Source: Cyanobacteria bacterium REEB459
GTDB lineage: Bacteria > Cyanobacteriota > Cyanobacteriia > Phormidesmidales > Phormidesmidaceae
Direction: 5' to 3'
Length of the DNA: 56,615 nucleotides
Assembly (NCBI GenBank): GCA_018970085.1
Contig: JAGWXD010000020.1
Location: 1 to 56,615, forward strand
Part shown: positions 44,663 through 52,818 of the stretch, in pieces
Layout of the letters: each line of letters begins with the position of its first letter
How positions within the stretch are numbered: the stretch's first letter is position 1
Translations under genes and position numbers: made by a program
Notes under the pieces: model-generated
What the model was told of the DNA's origin: nothing
The model's input: only the letters and a program-made list of their open reading frames with translations
Databases searched by the model: none

Positions 44663-46843
44663 ATGTCTTCCTCCCCGTCTCCAACCTCAGGTCAGCCTCC
44701 AACCCTGGAAACAGCCACCGCCCAACTCTACAGCCAGGCCCTGCGGGCTTTGCAACAGCACCGCTATAACCAGGCTGTGGAGTATTTCCAGCAGGTGTAC
44801 CAGCAAACATCCGTACCCGCTATCTATCGGCTTAAAGTTACCATGGGCTTGATCCGTGCCCATCAGGGCCTGGGCCAATGGCACTTGGTGCAGCGGTTAT
44901 GTCAGCCCCTGCTGGCCCACCGCTCACTCCAGGTGCGTCAGTGGGCCACCCAGGTGGTACAGGCCTGTCCCGCTGTCCCGGGCGATCACCCCCAGAGCCC
45001 CAGCAAAGCTGTACCGCCGCCAGTCCCTGGCCAATCCCTATTTCATTACCAGCAGCTGAATCGTCAGGTGGGTGGGGCGGTAGACCGGGTTCAGCCTGAG
45101 TTGGTAGCCGGCAGCAGCTTTACCCCCCTGGCCCTGCCCCAGAGATTACTGCTCTATGGTCTTCAGGCGATCACGGCGATCGCTGGGGCCTGGCTGATTA
45201 TTTTCCTTGTCCATAGTAGTTTGCGCAGTGGTAATCGTCTCATCCGAGCCATCCCCTGGCCCGTCCCCCTCTCCGGTCTGCCTGCCTTAGATCGCCCCCA
45301 GACCGCTTTAATCTTAAGTGTGCTATTGGCTCTGGCTCTAGCCAGCCCCTGGTTGATGGACTGGATGCTGGGGAGGGCCTATGGTCAACATTCCCTGCCC
45401 CTATCCCAACTCCAAAGGGACCATCCCCAAGCCCTGAGGCTATTGCGTCGGGTATGCCAGGGGCAGGGCTGGGCCCTGCCGCCGCTGCGGCTGCTGCCAG
45501 TCACCACGCCCCTCTGTTTTAGCTACGGTTGGTGGGGCCGCCATAGCCGTCTGGTGGTCAGCCAGGGCCTTTTGACAGCGATAGGCCCACAGACCCTAGC
45601 TACCCTGGTTAGCTATGAGCTGGCCCACAGGGCGAATGGTGACCTGCCGGTGATGTCAACTCTGGGCCTATTGCTGCTGGGCTGCCATGGGGGCTATTGC
45701 CGCCTGGCGGCCTGGGGCGATCGCCAGGTGGGGCTGGGGCGCTGGCTGTTGGTCCTGGCGGCGGCTGGCTGCTATGGCGGATTTTGGCTGCTGCGGCAAT
45801 TGGCCCTGGGACTCTCACGCTTGCGTAGTCGCCTTTGCGATCGCCAGGTACTGGCCCTGAGTCAGGACCCTACCGCCCTCTCCCAAAGTTTGATCGATCT
45901 AACCCTGGCTCTGGTTAGGGATGTCCAGCAGCAGGGTGCGCTCCATCCCCTGGGATTAGCCCTGGAGGTACTCATGCCCCTGAGTGTGCGATCGGCCTTA
46001 AGTCCTGGCAGTTTTTTGAGCCCCCAGAATTGGCCCGCCCTCACCCCGGATGCCCTGTTCCAGGATGACAGAACTAACCCCTATCGTTACTGGTTGCAGG
46101 CTAACTCATCCCATCCTCCCCTGGGGGAGAGGGTGCAGGGTTGCCAGGGGTATATCCAGCATAGGCAGGATCAGCCGCCTGGATCGAGTCCTTTCTCCGT
46201 AGCCCGTTTATTAGGCCAGAAAAGCCCCCTGGTAGGCCTTTGCAGCGGCGGCGTTTTAGTCCTAGCCCTGGGTTTACTGGCCAGGATCCTCAATACCCTG
46301 GGCTGGTATGGCCTTAACTGGGTGTATCAAGACCCCAATGTGCTCAAGGGCGGGCTGCTATTGGGCCTGGGATTGGGTATGCTGCTACGGATTAACCCTT
46401 TGTATCCTGCCATTTCCTCCCGCCGCACCCCCCGATCGGATCTGGAAACCATTCTGGTTAACCGCCCCACCAGACTACCGGTGGAGGGTCAGCCGGTTTG
46501 CCTGGAGGCGACCCTGATCGGTGCCGCCGGCCTGGCCAATGGGTTAGCCCAGCAATACTACCTGAACTGGGGCAAGGGGCTAATCAAGCTAGCCTTCACC
46601 CCTCCCCAGATGGTCTGGCTAGGCCTAGGGAATTCTCCCTACCACCCCCAAGCCTGGCTAGGACGTAAGGTCCAGGTGATGGGCTGGGGACGACGGGCAG
46701 GGGGGCACTTTTGGATTGACGTTGCCCACCTGCAAGCCTCTGGCCAGTCCCTGGGCTTGCAGGATCACGGTCCTCTATGGAGTAGCCTGGTGAGCCTGGG
46801 GCTAAGCCTGGCGGGACTTTTGATCATTTTCACAGGCAAATAG
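44663..46843 (+). CDS. M48-type membrane protein with degenerate active site
   Basis: A 726-residue protein from the ATG at 44663 (a TTG at 44615 is an alternative). Residues about 10-110 look like TPR-type helices (SQALRALQQHRYNQAVEYFQ). A membrane domain resembling M48/HtpX peptidases follows. The zinc motif HExxH is replaced by YELAH at about residues 318-322, and the third ligand region reads SRLCDRQVLALSQDP, so peptidase activity is doubtful. A C-terminal domain (LPVEGQPVCLEATLIGAAG, then WLGRKVQVMGWGRR) looks like an OB-type fold before a last membrane span. It may be a scaffold or pseudo-protease; the substitution may be general in the cyanobacterial subfamily. Confidence 0.75.
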   Translation: MSSSPSPTSGQPPTLETATAQLYSQALRALQQHRYNQAVEYFQQVYQQTSVPAIYRLKVTMGLIRAHQGLGQWHLVQRLCQPLLAHRSLQVRQWATQVVQACPAVPGDHPQSPSKAVPPPVPGQSLFHYQQLNRQVGGAVDRVQPELVAGSSFTPLALPQRLLLYGLQAITAIAGAWLIIFLVHSSLRSGNRLIRAIPWPVPLSGLPALDRPQTALILSVLLALALASPWLMDWMLGRAYGQHSLPLSQLQRDHPQALRLLRRVCQGQGWALPPLRLLPVTTPLCFSYGWWGRHSRLVVSQGLLTAIGPQTLATLVSYELAHRANGDLPVMSTLGLLLLGCHGGYCRLAAWGDRQVGLGRWLLVLAAAGCYGGFWLLRQLALGLSRLRSRLCDRQVLALSQDPTALSQSLIDLTLALVRDVQQQGALHPLGLALEVLMPLSVRSALSPGSFLSPQNWPALTPDALFQDDRTNPYRYWLQANSSHPPLGERVQGCQGYIQHRQDQPPGSSPFSVARLLGQKSPLVGLCSGGVLVLALGLLARILNTLGWYGLNWVYQDPNVLKGGLLLGLGLGMLLRINPLYPAISSRRTPRSDLETILVNRPTRLPVEGQPVCLEATLIGAAGLANGLAQQYYLNWGKGLIKLAFTPPQMVWLGLGNSPYHPQAWLGRKVQVMGWGRRAGGHFWIDVAHLQASGQSLGLQDHGPLWSSLVSLGLSLAGLLIIFTGK

Positions 46844-46894
46844 GGCAGGGCCTTGGCCAGCCCCACTATAGTCTTGCCAAAAAAAACCTGGAAT

Positions 46895-46910
46895 GTTACA
46901 TTTATTTACA
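46895..46910 (+). promoter_or_regulatory. HLR1 element (RpaB binding site) upstream of a small RNA
   Basis: GTTACATTTATTTACA matches the HLR1 consensus of two (G/T)TTACA(T/A)(T/A) repeats with a 2-base spacer: GTTACATT-TA-TTTACAGA. It lies 37-52 bases upstream of the predicted start of the small RNA, with -10-like TATTTT at 46935-46940. Confidence 0.7.
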
Positions 46911-46946
46911 GATTTGGTACCTACCATTCAGCCCTATTTTTTGTTC

Positions 46947-47028
46947 GGGTTGACACTGGTTTAATCGGTATCAGGTTCTCCTACTCTCAACACAGCAAGT
47001 GAACCAGTCCCTGCGGCTGGTTTTTATT
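46947..47028 (+). ncRNA. psrR1: Candidate PsrR1-type photosynthesis regulatory small RNA
   Basis: The unit has an HLR1 element, a -10-like box and about 80 transcribed bases: a 5' stem-loop (TGACAC / GTATCA with one mismatch), an unpaired pyrimidine-rich stretch TTCTCCTACTCTCAACAC (46976-46993) able to pair with ribosome-binding sites, and a 3' intrinsic terminator. No ORF lies here, and both flanking genes point towards it. This layout matches PsrR1 of Synechocystis 6803, a high-light-induced repressor of photosystem I mRNAs controlled by RpaB. Identity with PsrR1 is from remembered features, not an alignment; the start site is estimated. Confidence 0.55.
47002..47028 (+). terminator. Intrinsic terminator of the candidate small RNA
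   Basis: AACCAG (47002-47007) and CTGGTT (47017-47022) pair around a 9-base loop, followed by TTTATTTG. The T-tract lies only on the plus-strand side, so it terminates plus-strand RNA and does not serve trxA. Confidence 0.85.
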
Positions 47029-47099
47029 TGAGACCATCTATGCTCTCAGCCACTGGGCTACTATTGAACTCTGGGTTTGGGCCTAAAGGCCCAGGTTAA

Positions 47100-47423
47100 C
47101 TACAGGTGCTGATCAACCGCCTCGGTGAAGGCTTCGTAGGGCTTGACTCCTACCAGGGTAGTCAATACCTCTCCTTGCTTAAACAGCATTACGGCTGGAA
47201 TGCTACGAATTCCCAGACGCTTGGCCAGAGCTGAATGGGCATCTAAATCTACTTTAAATACCTGAAGGCGATCGCCGTAGGCCGCTGCCAATTGATCCAT
47301 CAGTGGGCCCACCATTTTGCAAGGGCCACACCAGGTAGCCGTAAAATCTACGACCACCAGAGACGGACTGGCAATTAAACTATCAAACTCGTCGTCGGTT
47401 TCAATATAGGCGGCAGTGGTCAT
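47100..47423 (-). CDS. trxA: Thioredoxin
   Basis: A 107-residue thioredoxin with the redox site WCGPCK at residues 31-36 and the cis-Pro in IRSIPAVMLFKQG near 76. It keeps VVDFTATWCGPC and the C-terminal VGVKPYEAFTEAVDQHL. It is a single-gene unit on the minus strand, facing the small RNA terminator. Which thioredoxin class (m, x, y or others) it belongs to is not settled here. Confidence 0.95.
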   Translation of the reverse strand: MTTAAYIETDDEFDSLIASPSLVVVDFTATWCGPCKMVGPLMDQLAAAYGDRLQVFKVDLDAHSALAKRLGIRSIPAVMLFKQGEVLTTLVGVKPYEAFTEAVDQHL

Positions 47424-47720
47424 AACTCTACTTTAGGTAACAACAATAGACAATTGAAGGCCGCTGCCGCCAGAACCAGGGGCAGCCAGGCTCAACCTGA
47501 ATCCTTTCTATCCTCTGGAACTGCAGCCCGGGCAACTAAAAAATACCCAGACTGAGATTAGCACCCTGGTCCTCTCTATGATGTGGAATCAGGTACCAGC
47601 ACCGTAACCTTGATAATAGAATACCATAGGTGATTAAAATTCCTAAGCTTCAATACTTTCAGCGAAAACCCTGTTACATCCCCTTGGGGAATCGGTGGTA
47701 ATTCAGGTAGCAGAGTCAGC

Positions 47721-48539
47721 TCAAGTTTCTGAGGCAGAGGAAGAACGGTTAAAGGAAGGAGTTAGGTAAGCCACCAGGGCCCCCATCAGAAAACCAACAA
47801 TATTGCGAATAATGGGTAACCACTCACTGGTGCGGGTAACCACCGGGCCAATACCAAAGGCCAGAAATAAAATGCCCCACAGGGGTGAAAAAATCAGCAC
47901 CCACTGCCAGGCCAGGCCCTGACCCGGTTTACGAGCATGGGCGGCAAAGCCACACACCAGACCCCCCACAATCGAGGTGACGAGAGTTAAAATCCATTGC
48001 TCCTGGGGCAGGCCAGGTACTACACTGCAGCCTCCCTGGCGCAAACACACTTGAATCGAGTCTAAAGCACTTAAAATCGAGCGGTCTTCGCCATTTTCCC
48101 GGACAAAAAATTGATTTCCGTAACGAGTTTGTAACTCAATCCAGAAGGTCCGTGGCAGCAGGTCGTAGACCGCATCGCCAACGCTAAAATTAAGTAGATT
48201 ACCACCGCGAGGATCGGCGACCAGCATAACGCTGCGATCGTCTAATCCCCAAAAATCCTTAACGGCTCGACCAGGGGTACGGTCGTACTGGGTTAGCACT
48301 CGCAATTTCCAACCGGTTTCGGTCTCAAATTGACTAAGTTCAGTATTAAGGTTTTCTTCCTGACGGGGAGTGAGGGACTTGGCTAGATCGATAATCACAG
48401 TGTCATTGTCGGGCAATAACTCTGGGTTGTCGTAGGCTAGAGCAGGATTGGCGGGTAGGCCAAGGCCCCATAGAACCAGACCGACGAACAATAGTTTAAT
48501 AATTGATGCCACACCGATTGGCCAGGAAGAACGTGTCAT
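47721..48539 (-). CDS. psb32: Photosystem II repair protein Psb32 (TPM domain)
   Basis: A thylakoid-associated protein that protects photosystem II from photodamage and speeds its repair. It has 272 residues: a signal peptide cleaved near residue 35 (NPALA-YD) and a TPM domain from about 40 to 170 starting NPELLPDNDTVIIDLAKSLT and including SVMLVADPRGGNLLNFSVGD. Two or three C-terminal membrane spans follow. A likely RpaB-binding HLR1 motif lies about 90 bases upstream, consistent with high-light control. It stands alone on the minus strand. Confidence 0.93.
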   Translation of the reverse strand: MTRSSWPIGVASIIKLLFVGLVLWGLGLPANPALAYDNPELLPDNDTVIIDLAKSLTPRQEENLNTELSQFETETGWKLRVLTQYDRTPGRAVKDFWGLDDRSVMLVADPRGGNLLNFSVGDAVYDLLPRTFWIELQTRYGNQFFVRENGEDRSILSALDSIQVCLRQGGCSVVPGLPQEQWILTLVTSIVGGLVCGFAAHARKPGQGLAWQWVLIFSPLWGILFLAFGIGPVVTRTSEWLPIIRNIVGFLMGALVAYLTPSFNRSSSASET

Positions 48540-48625
48540 AGACAGCAGACTAATGTAAGAACTAAGAATCTAACCACTGAACTAAACAAGAAAATTTAGT
48601 AACCTTAATTTAGACTATATCTTTG

Positions 48626-48641
48626 TTTACACTTATTTACA
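48626..48641 (-). promoter_or_regulatory. HLR1-like element upstream of psb32
   Basis: Two TTTACA repeats at 48626-48631 and 48636-48641 are exactly 10 bases apart (TTTACACT-TA-TTTACATC on the plus strand, 14 of 16 consensus positions). The motif is 87-102 bases upstream of psb32, read in the opposite direction to the gene. Confidence 0.6.
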
Positions 48642-48761
48642 TCTACTTAATCAAAAAACCATGGTTCTGCCAGCGTCGGGGGCTTGGTTGGGGAGCCCGT
48701 GGCTAACCCCTCTGGCCCTCGATAGACCCTTGGTAGTTGGTGCAACTGCCCTAGGGTCTGG

Positions 48762-49295
48762 CTAGGGCAGCCAGGGATCAACAATGGCAGAGGATTCCCC
48801 TTGGGGCTCCTGGGGTGGCGGGGTAGGAGTCGGAGGGGGACCCGATGTGATTTGGTGCGAGGGCGCTAAGGCCGATCGCTGATGGCCTAATTTCTTGGGT
48901 CGGGGGGCGGGGCGGCGAGACCGGTTTTCGGGTTGATTGAGCCAGGTTTGCCAAGCTGCCCTGAGCCCTACCCAGGCGCTTCTAGTGCCAGTGTGGAGGG
49001 TTTGAGCCTGCTGCCGGGCTACCGTGATACTCTCTTCTACCTGTTTAACTACCTGACTGGCGCTGCGTACCCCTGCGGTCATGTCATCGGTCAGTTCACC
49101 AATTTCCAGTCCCGTCAGTCGAATCGCCTCCAGGGTGGGCGGCAGATGGCGATCAAGGGTATCAAAAAGTTTTTCAGCGCTGCGAGCAGCCCGGCCGAGT
49201 TCCCGCAGGGTTGGCACCGCCACTAACAAGACCGTGGTTAAGCTAACGGCTAACAACAGTAGGGATAAGGCCAGCCAGAATAGCGGATCGCTCAA
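48762..49295 (-). CDS. Conserved protein with one membrane span (DUF948-like)
   Basis: A 177-residue protein starting at a TTG with GGGGA upstream. One membrane span (residues about 6-26) is followed by an amphipathic coiled coil (LGRAARSAEKLFDTLDRHLP, then EIGELTDDMTAGVRSASQVV) and a proline-rich tail. Such DUF948-like proteins are often found beside YtxH-type genes, as here: the YtxH gene ends 12 bases upstream of this start. The function is unknown; a cell-envelope or stress role is inference. Confidence 0.65.
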   Translation of the reverse strand: MSDPLFWLALSLLLLAVSLTTVLLVAVPTLRELGRAARSAEKLFDTLDRHLPPTLEAIRLTGLEIGELTDDMTAGVRSASQVVKQVEESITVARQQAQTLHTGTRSAWVGLRAAWQTWLNQPENRSRRPAPRPKKLGHQRSALAPSHQITSGPPPTPTPPPQEPQGESSAIVDPWLP

Positions 49296-49307
49296 GGTGG
49301 GTCCCCT

Positions 49308-49652
49308 TCAAGCCTGGTTCTGTTGAGAGGGACGGGGCAACTGGGGTGGGCTGGTTGTGGTCAAATGGATGTACTCCTGTCGGCTAGCGGCCTGTCCTGC
49401 GGCGATCGCGGCCCGTAATCTTTCCAGGGTGCGATCCCAGTTTACCAGCGCCGTTTCTGACAGCAGATCGGCGTGGAGTTGTACCGTTGTCGCTAAATCC
49501 TCTGCCATTTCAGGCAGGGCATCGGCTGATTTCCTTAAAATTCCTCGGGTCTCTCGACCTGAGCGAGGAGCCAGTAGCAGCCCCGCCACTGCCCCCAAAG
49601 CCGCACCTACCACGATGCCCCCCAGGAATCCACTCGATTGTTTTTCCCCCAT
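49308..49652 (-). CDS. YtxH domain protein
   Basis: A 114-residue protein with the YtxH signature at the N-terminus, GFLGGIVVGAALGAVAGLLL followed by APRSGRETRG, a glycine-rich membrane helix. A helical region and a proline/glutamine-rich tail follow. It forms an operon with the DUF948-like gene downstream. YtxH proteins are general-stress related in Bacillus; the cyanobacterial role is unknown. Confidence 0.82.
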   Translation of the reverse strand: MGEKQSSGFLGGIVVGAALGAVAGLLLAPRSGRETRGILRKSADALPEMAEDLATTVQLHADLLSETALVNWDRTLERLRAAIAAGQAASRQEYIHLTTTSPPQLPRPSQQNQA

Positions 49653-49799
49653 AGGTTAACTCTGCCCCTCCCATTACGCTGCCGTCACCAATCTCTATGC
49701 AATCCTAGCGCCTTTCCCTCCTGAATTGACTCGATTGCTCTCCAGCCCAAGCTCCGGTGTGGTATCAGGCTTTTCGGGCGATGGCCAGAGTTCAGAGAC

Positions 49800-50150
49800 C
49801 TAGGGCCTAGTCGACCCTTTAGCCCGCCTTTGGGGCACTATTTTGCGGTTCGAGCCTCTCACCAGAGTTGGACCTTTAAGCATCATGGTGAGCAGAAAAA
49901 CCATCTGTCTCCACCGGTTTACCCCAGCCTGTAGTTGACCATACCCCTGCCTCAGATAGACAATCCGGGTTTGGCCCTGGCGAAGGCGGCTGGCGATTTC
50001 TAGAAAACCTGAATCTTCAGCGACATCCGGCGGCCAATCCTGGAGTTGCTGGTTGAAATCCTCTAGGGCTCGGCCCCAGCGCCTTAAACAGTGAGCTAGC
50101 CAGAGGGCCAACAGGGCCATCACCAGATTAAAAATGGTTAAAGCTGTCAT
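49800..50150 (-). CDS. Unknown small membrane protein
   Basis: A 116-residue protein with one N-terminal hydrophobic span (LTIFNLVMALLALWLAHCLR), a helical region (ALEDFNQQLQDWPPDVAEDS), a second weaker hydrophobic part near residue 85 and a very basic tail (RGSNRKIVPQRRAKGSTR). It is probably a conserved cyanobacterial hypothetical protein; I recognise no domain. It sits 42 bases downstream of the flavin reductase gene on the same strand. Confidence 0.6.
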   Translation of the reverse strand: MTALTIFNLVMALLALWLAHCLRRWGRALEDFNQQLQDWPPDVAEDSGFLEIASRLRQGQTRIVYLRQGYGQLQAGVNRWRQMVFLLTMMLKGPTLVRGSNRKIVPQRRAKGSTRP

Positions 50151-50192
50151 GCAGATACCCCCAAACCCTAGTCAGTACTGGTCTGAAGAGAC

Positions 50193-50675
50193 CTAACCGC
50201 CGTAGTTCCAGCCGGTGCTTTCCAGCAGCAGGGGATCGCCCTGACGGTGGAGGCAGGCTCCAATCACCTCGGCTACAAATACTGTGTGGTCTCCCTGCTC
50301 GACCGCCCCGGTAACCCGGCATTCCAGGTAGCCCAGGGTATCTTGAATGACTGGGCAACCGGTTTCTGGGGCCGGATAAAAGTCAATATCTTCAAATTTG
50401 TTGCCAACTCGCCGGAGTGGCTTGAAGAAACGTTGAGCTAAATCCTTTTGCCCCGATTCTAAAAAGCTCAGGGCAAAAACACCACTGGCTTTAATCATGG
50501 CATGGGACGTAGAATCGTTTTTAACACAGTTAACTACCAGGGGTGGGGTAAAGGAAGCCTGCATCACCCAGCTGGCGGTAAATCCATTCAAATCCTCTGC
50601 CTGCCTGACGCCACAGATATAAAGACCGTGGGGAATTTTACGCAAAAGGGTTTTCTTAGCCTGTTCGTCTAACAC
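50193..50675 (-). CDS. Flavin reductase-like FMN-binding protein
   Basis: A 160-residue split-barrel flavoprotein starting at a GTG. The family pattern is HGLYICGVRQAEDLNGFTAS near residue 16 and WVMQASFTPPLVVNCVKNDS near 36, followed by FALSFLESGQKDLAQRF and a C-terminal GDPLLLESTGWNYGG. Such proteins reduce free flavin with NAD(P)H or carry FMN themselves. It is divergent from a Rieske oxygenase gene with a 132-base shared upstream region, which could make the two a functional pair, though Rieske oxygenases usually take electrons from Fe-S reductases. Confidence 0.88.
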   Translation of the reverse strand: MLDEQAKKTLLRKIPHGLYICGVRQAEDLNGFTASWVMQASFTPPLVVNCVKNDSTSHAMIKASGVFALSFLESGQKDLAQRFFKPLRRVGNKFEDIDFYPAPETGCPVIQDTLGYLECRVTGAVEQGDHTVFVAEVIGACLHRQGDPLLLESTGWNYGG

Positions 50676-50739
50676 CGATTACCTGCAGAACGCTTCATCA
50701 ATTGGAACGGTTTTCTATTCTTATTAGTTAATCATAGGA

Positions 50740-50759
50740 GGAGGTCGCCGGAGGTCGCC
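50740..50759. repeat. 10-bp direct repeat in the shared promoter region
   Basis: GGAGGTCGCC occurs twice in direct succession (50740-50749 and 50750-50759), 50-70 bases upstream of the Rieske oxygenase GTG. The spacing of one helical turn would suit a dimeric regulator, but chance duplication is possible. Confidence 0.6.
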
Positions 50760-50807
50760 CTCTGGTAGAGTATTGATTGCTAAGTCTATTCCACCTGGCT
50801 AAATTCT

Positions 50808-51863
50808 GTGGTCGCTGTCAACGACATCTATTTTCTCCGCAATATCTGGTATCACGCCATGCCCAGTCACGAGCTGAAGCCGGGTAAAATGATGGCTAAG
50901 ACTCTCCTCAATGAGCCCATTCTATGGGGGCGGACTAACCAGGGTCAAGCCTTTGCTGTGCGTGACATCTGTCCCCACCGAGCCGTTCCCCTCAGCTGTG
51001 GCTGGTATGACGGTGAAGCAGTCCAGTGCTGCTACCACGGTTGGCGCTTTGACGCAGAGGGTACATGTATTGAGATTCCCTCCCTGCTGCCGGAACAGGC
51101 TATGGACTTAAGCCGGTTCAATCTACAGCGTTACGACATTAAGGAGGTACAGGGCAACCTCTGGATTTATATGGCCGATCCAGAGAGTCGTCAGGTTCAG
51201 CCTCCCCGTTTTGATGTTCCCAGGGTGCCTGGTTTTGACGACCAGGTGCGGCCCCAGCTCACCTATAGGATGCGGTTTCCCTGCTATATTGACCATGCTG
51301 TTGTGGGCTTGATGGATCCTGCCCATTCTCCCTTTGTCCATCGGTCGTGGTGGTGGCGGGGTAGCACCCTCAACCCGGAGGTCAAGTGGTTTGATCCGTC
51401 TCCCTACGGTTTCACTATGCGGCGCCACCACATGGCCAATATGGGACGTGGCTACTGGCTGATGGGGGGGGTGCCAGATAATGAAATTATTTTCTATTTA
51501 CCAGGGGTGAGGACTGAAGAAACTACGACGGCTAAGCATCGAGTAGCCAATCTGACCACCGTTACCCCCCTAACAGACACTGAAACCGACGTTACCTTTG
51601 AACTGTACTGGGATTTGCCCTGGGGCAATGTACTCAAGCCGGTTTTACCCTGGTTAATTCGATCTTTTTTAGGGCAGGACCGGGATGTGGTGGTCAAGCA
51701 GCAGCAGGGATTGAAGTATGAATCGGTGCTGCGGCTAATTAAGGACTCTGATACCCTGGCTCGCTGGTATTACCAGTTGAAAAAAGAATATCAACGCTGT
51801 CAGGCCGAAAATCGTGATTTTAATACACCGGTGAAAACTCAGCAGCTAAGATGGCGGGCTTAA
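50808..51863 (+). CDS. Rieske non-heme iron oxygenase (catalytic subunit)
   Basis: A 351-residue aromatic-ring-hydroxylating or demethylating oxygenase starting at a GTG. The Rieske [2Fe-2S] ligands are Cys55 and His57 in CPHRAVPLSCGW, and Cys74 and His77 in CCYHGW. The mononuclear iron ligands lie in the catalytic domain near DPAHSPFVHRSW (about residues 168-178). It looks like the vanillate/caffeine demethylase-type group rather than a pheophorbide a oxygenase, but the substrate is unknown. No ferredoxin-reductase partner is adjacent; a flavin reductase gene is divergent. Confidence 0.88.
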   Translation: MVAVNDIYFLRNIWYHAMPSHELKPGKMMAKTLLNEPILWGRTNQGQAFAVRDICPHRAVPLSCGWYDGEAVQCCYHGWRFDAEGTCIEIPSLLPEQAMDLSRFNLQRYDIKEVQGNLWIYMADPESRQVQPPRFDVPRVPGFDDQVRPQLTYRMRFPCYIDHAVVGLMDPAHSPFVHRSWWWRGSTLNPEVKWFDPSPYGFTMRRHHMANMGRGYWLMGGVPDNEIIFYLPGVRTEETTTAKHRVANLTTVTPLTDTETDVTFELYWDLPWGNVLKPVLPWLIRSFLGQDRDVVVKQQQGLKYESVLRLIKDSDTLARWYYQLKKEYQRCQAENRDFNTPVKTQQLRWRA

Positions 51864-51896
51864 GGCGCTATCTTGGCGATCGCCCGGTTGCTGGTT

Positions 51897-52628
51897 TCAG
51901 ACTCCCTGGGGGGTTTCTTGCCAGAGTTGGGTGGTCTGGCGCAGGCTGCGGTAGTCACCGTTGCCAATAATTAAATGGTCCAACACCGGAATCCCCAAAA
52001 TCTGGGCACCCTGAAGCAGTTGGCGGGTGAGGGAGAGGTCCTCGGAGCTGGGGTCCAGGTTACCGCTGGGATGGTTATGGGCCACGATACAGCGCACCCC
52101 ACCGTGGCGAATCACCTCTTTGAAAATCTCCCGGGGGTGGGCCAGGGTTTCGGTGGCGGTGCCAATGGTGATCACCTTAGTGCTCAGTAGGCGGTGCCGA
52201 ATATCTAGCAGGACGATGGCAAAGCGTTCCTGGCTCTGCCACATCAGGTCATGGCTGAGGGCCGCCGCCGCAATAGCGGGGTCGTCTACAATGGTTTTTT
52301 CCGGTGGAATCGCCTGTAACACCCGCTTACCCAGTTCGATCGCCGCCAGAATACTGGTGGCTTTAGCCGGGCCTACCCCAGAAATCTGGATTAAGTCATG
52401 GGCGGACACATTCCGCAGAGCACTGAGGGGATCCCGCTGATGCTCCCCCATGGTCTGCAGGATTAGCTGGCCCAGGCCCACCGCCGATAGCTTCCCGGGG
52501 CCCTGGCCAGTGCCCAGCAGGATAGCCAGTAGCTCGGCGGTGGAGAGGCTCTTGGCACCCTGGCTCAGTAGCCGTTCCCGGGGGCGATCGCCGCAGGGTA
52601 TATCGGTTATCCGCAGGTGATAGGTCAT
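51897..52628 (-). CDS. radC: RadC/MPN domain protein
   Basis: A 243-residue JAMM-fold protein from the ATG at 52628 ([20 protein letters not shown]); an upstream in-frame Met adds a non-conserved stretch. The N-terminal helix-hairpin-helix part contains [20 protein letters not shown]. The JAMM metal motif is intact, with [20 protein letters not shown] near residues 185-204. RadC was named as a DNA repair protein but that role is contested. It is convergent with the Rieske gene. Confidence 0.93.
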   Translation of the reverse strand: MTYHLRITDIPCGDRPRERLLSQGAKSLSTAELLAILLGTGQGPGKLSAVGLGQLILQTMGEHQRDPLSALRNVSAHDLIQISGVGPAKATSILAAIELGKRVLQAIPPEKTIVDDPAIAAAALSHDLMWQSQERFAIVLLDIRHRLLSTKVITIGTATETLAHPREIFKEVIRHGGVRCIVAHNHPSGNLDPSSEDLSLTRQLLQGAQILGIPVLDHLIIGNGDYRSLRQTTQLWQETPQGV

Positions 52629-52818
52629 GGGGATCGAGCTCGTCAGGTCAGCCTTACCTAGTGAACCCAAGGTCGGATGACATGACTCTCCCCGCAAGCA
52701 CTAGGTCAGGGAAATCCGCCAATTCATGGAACCTATGCCCACAGTCGGGATGGGCTCAAGCGGTGCTATGCTCTGATCCAGAGCGCCTGGCGCCCTGCCC
52801 ATCTCTCTCCAGGTGACT

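Noticed and set aside
46950-46974. TTGACA with TATCAG as the promoter of the small RNA
   Set aside because: The spacing is only 13 bases, too short for sigma-70; TATTTT at 46935 downstream of the HLR1 is preferred.
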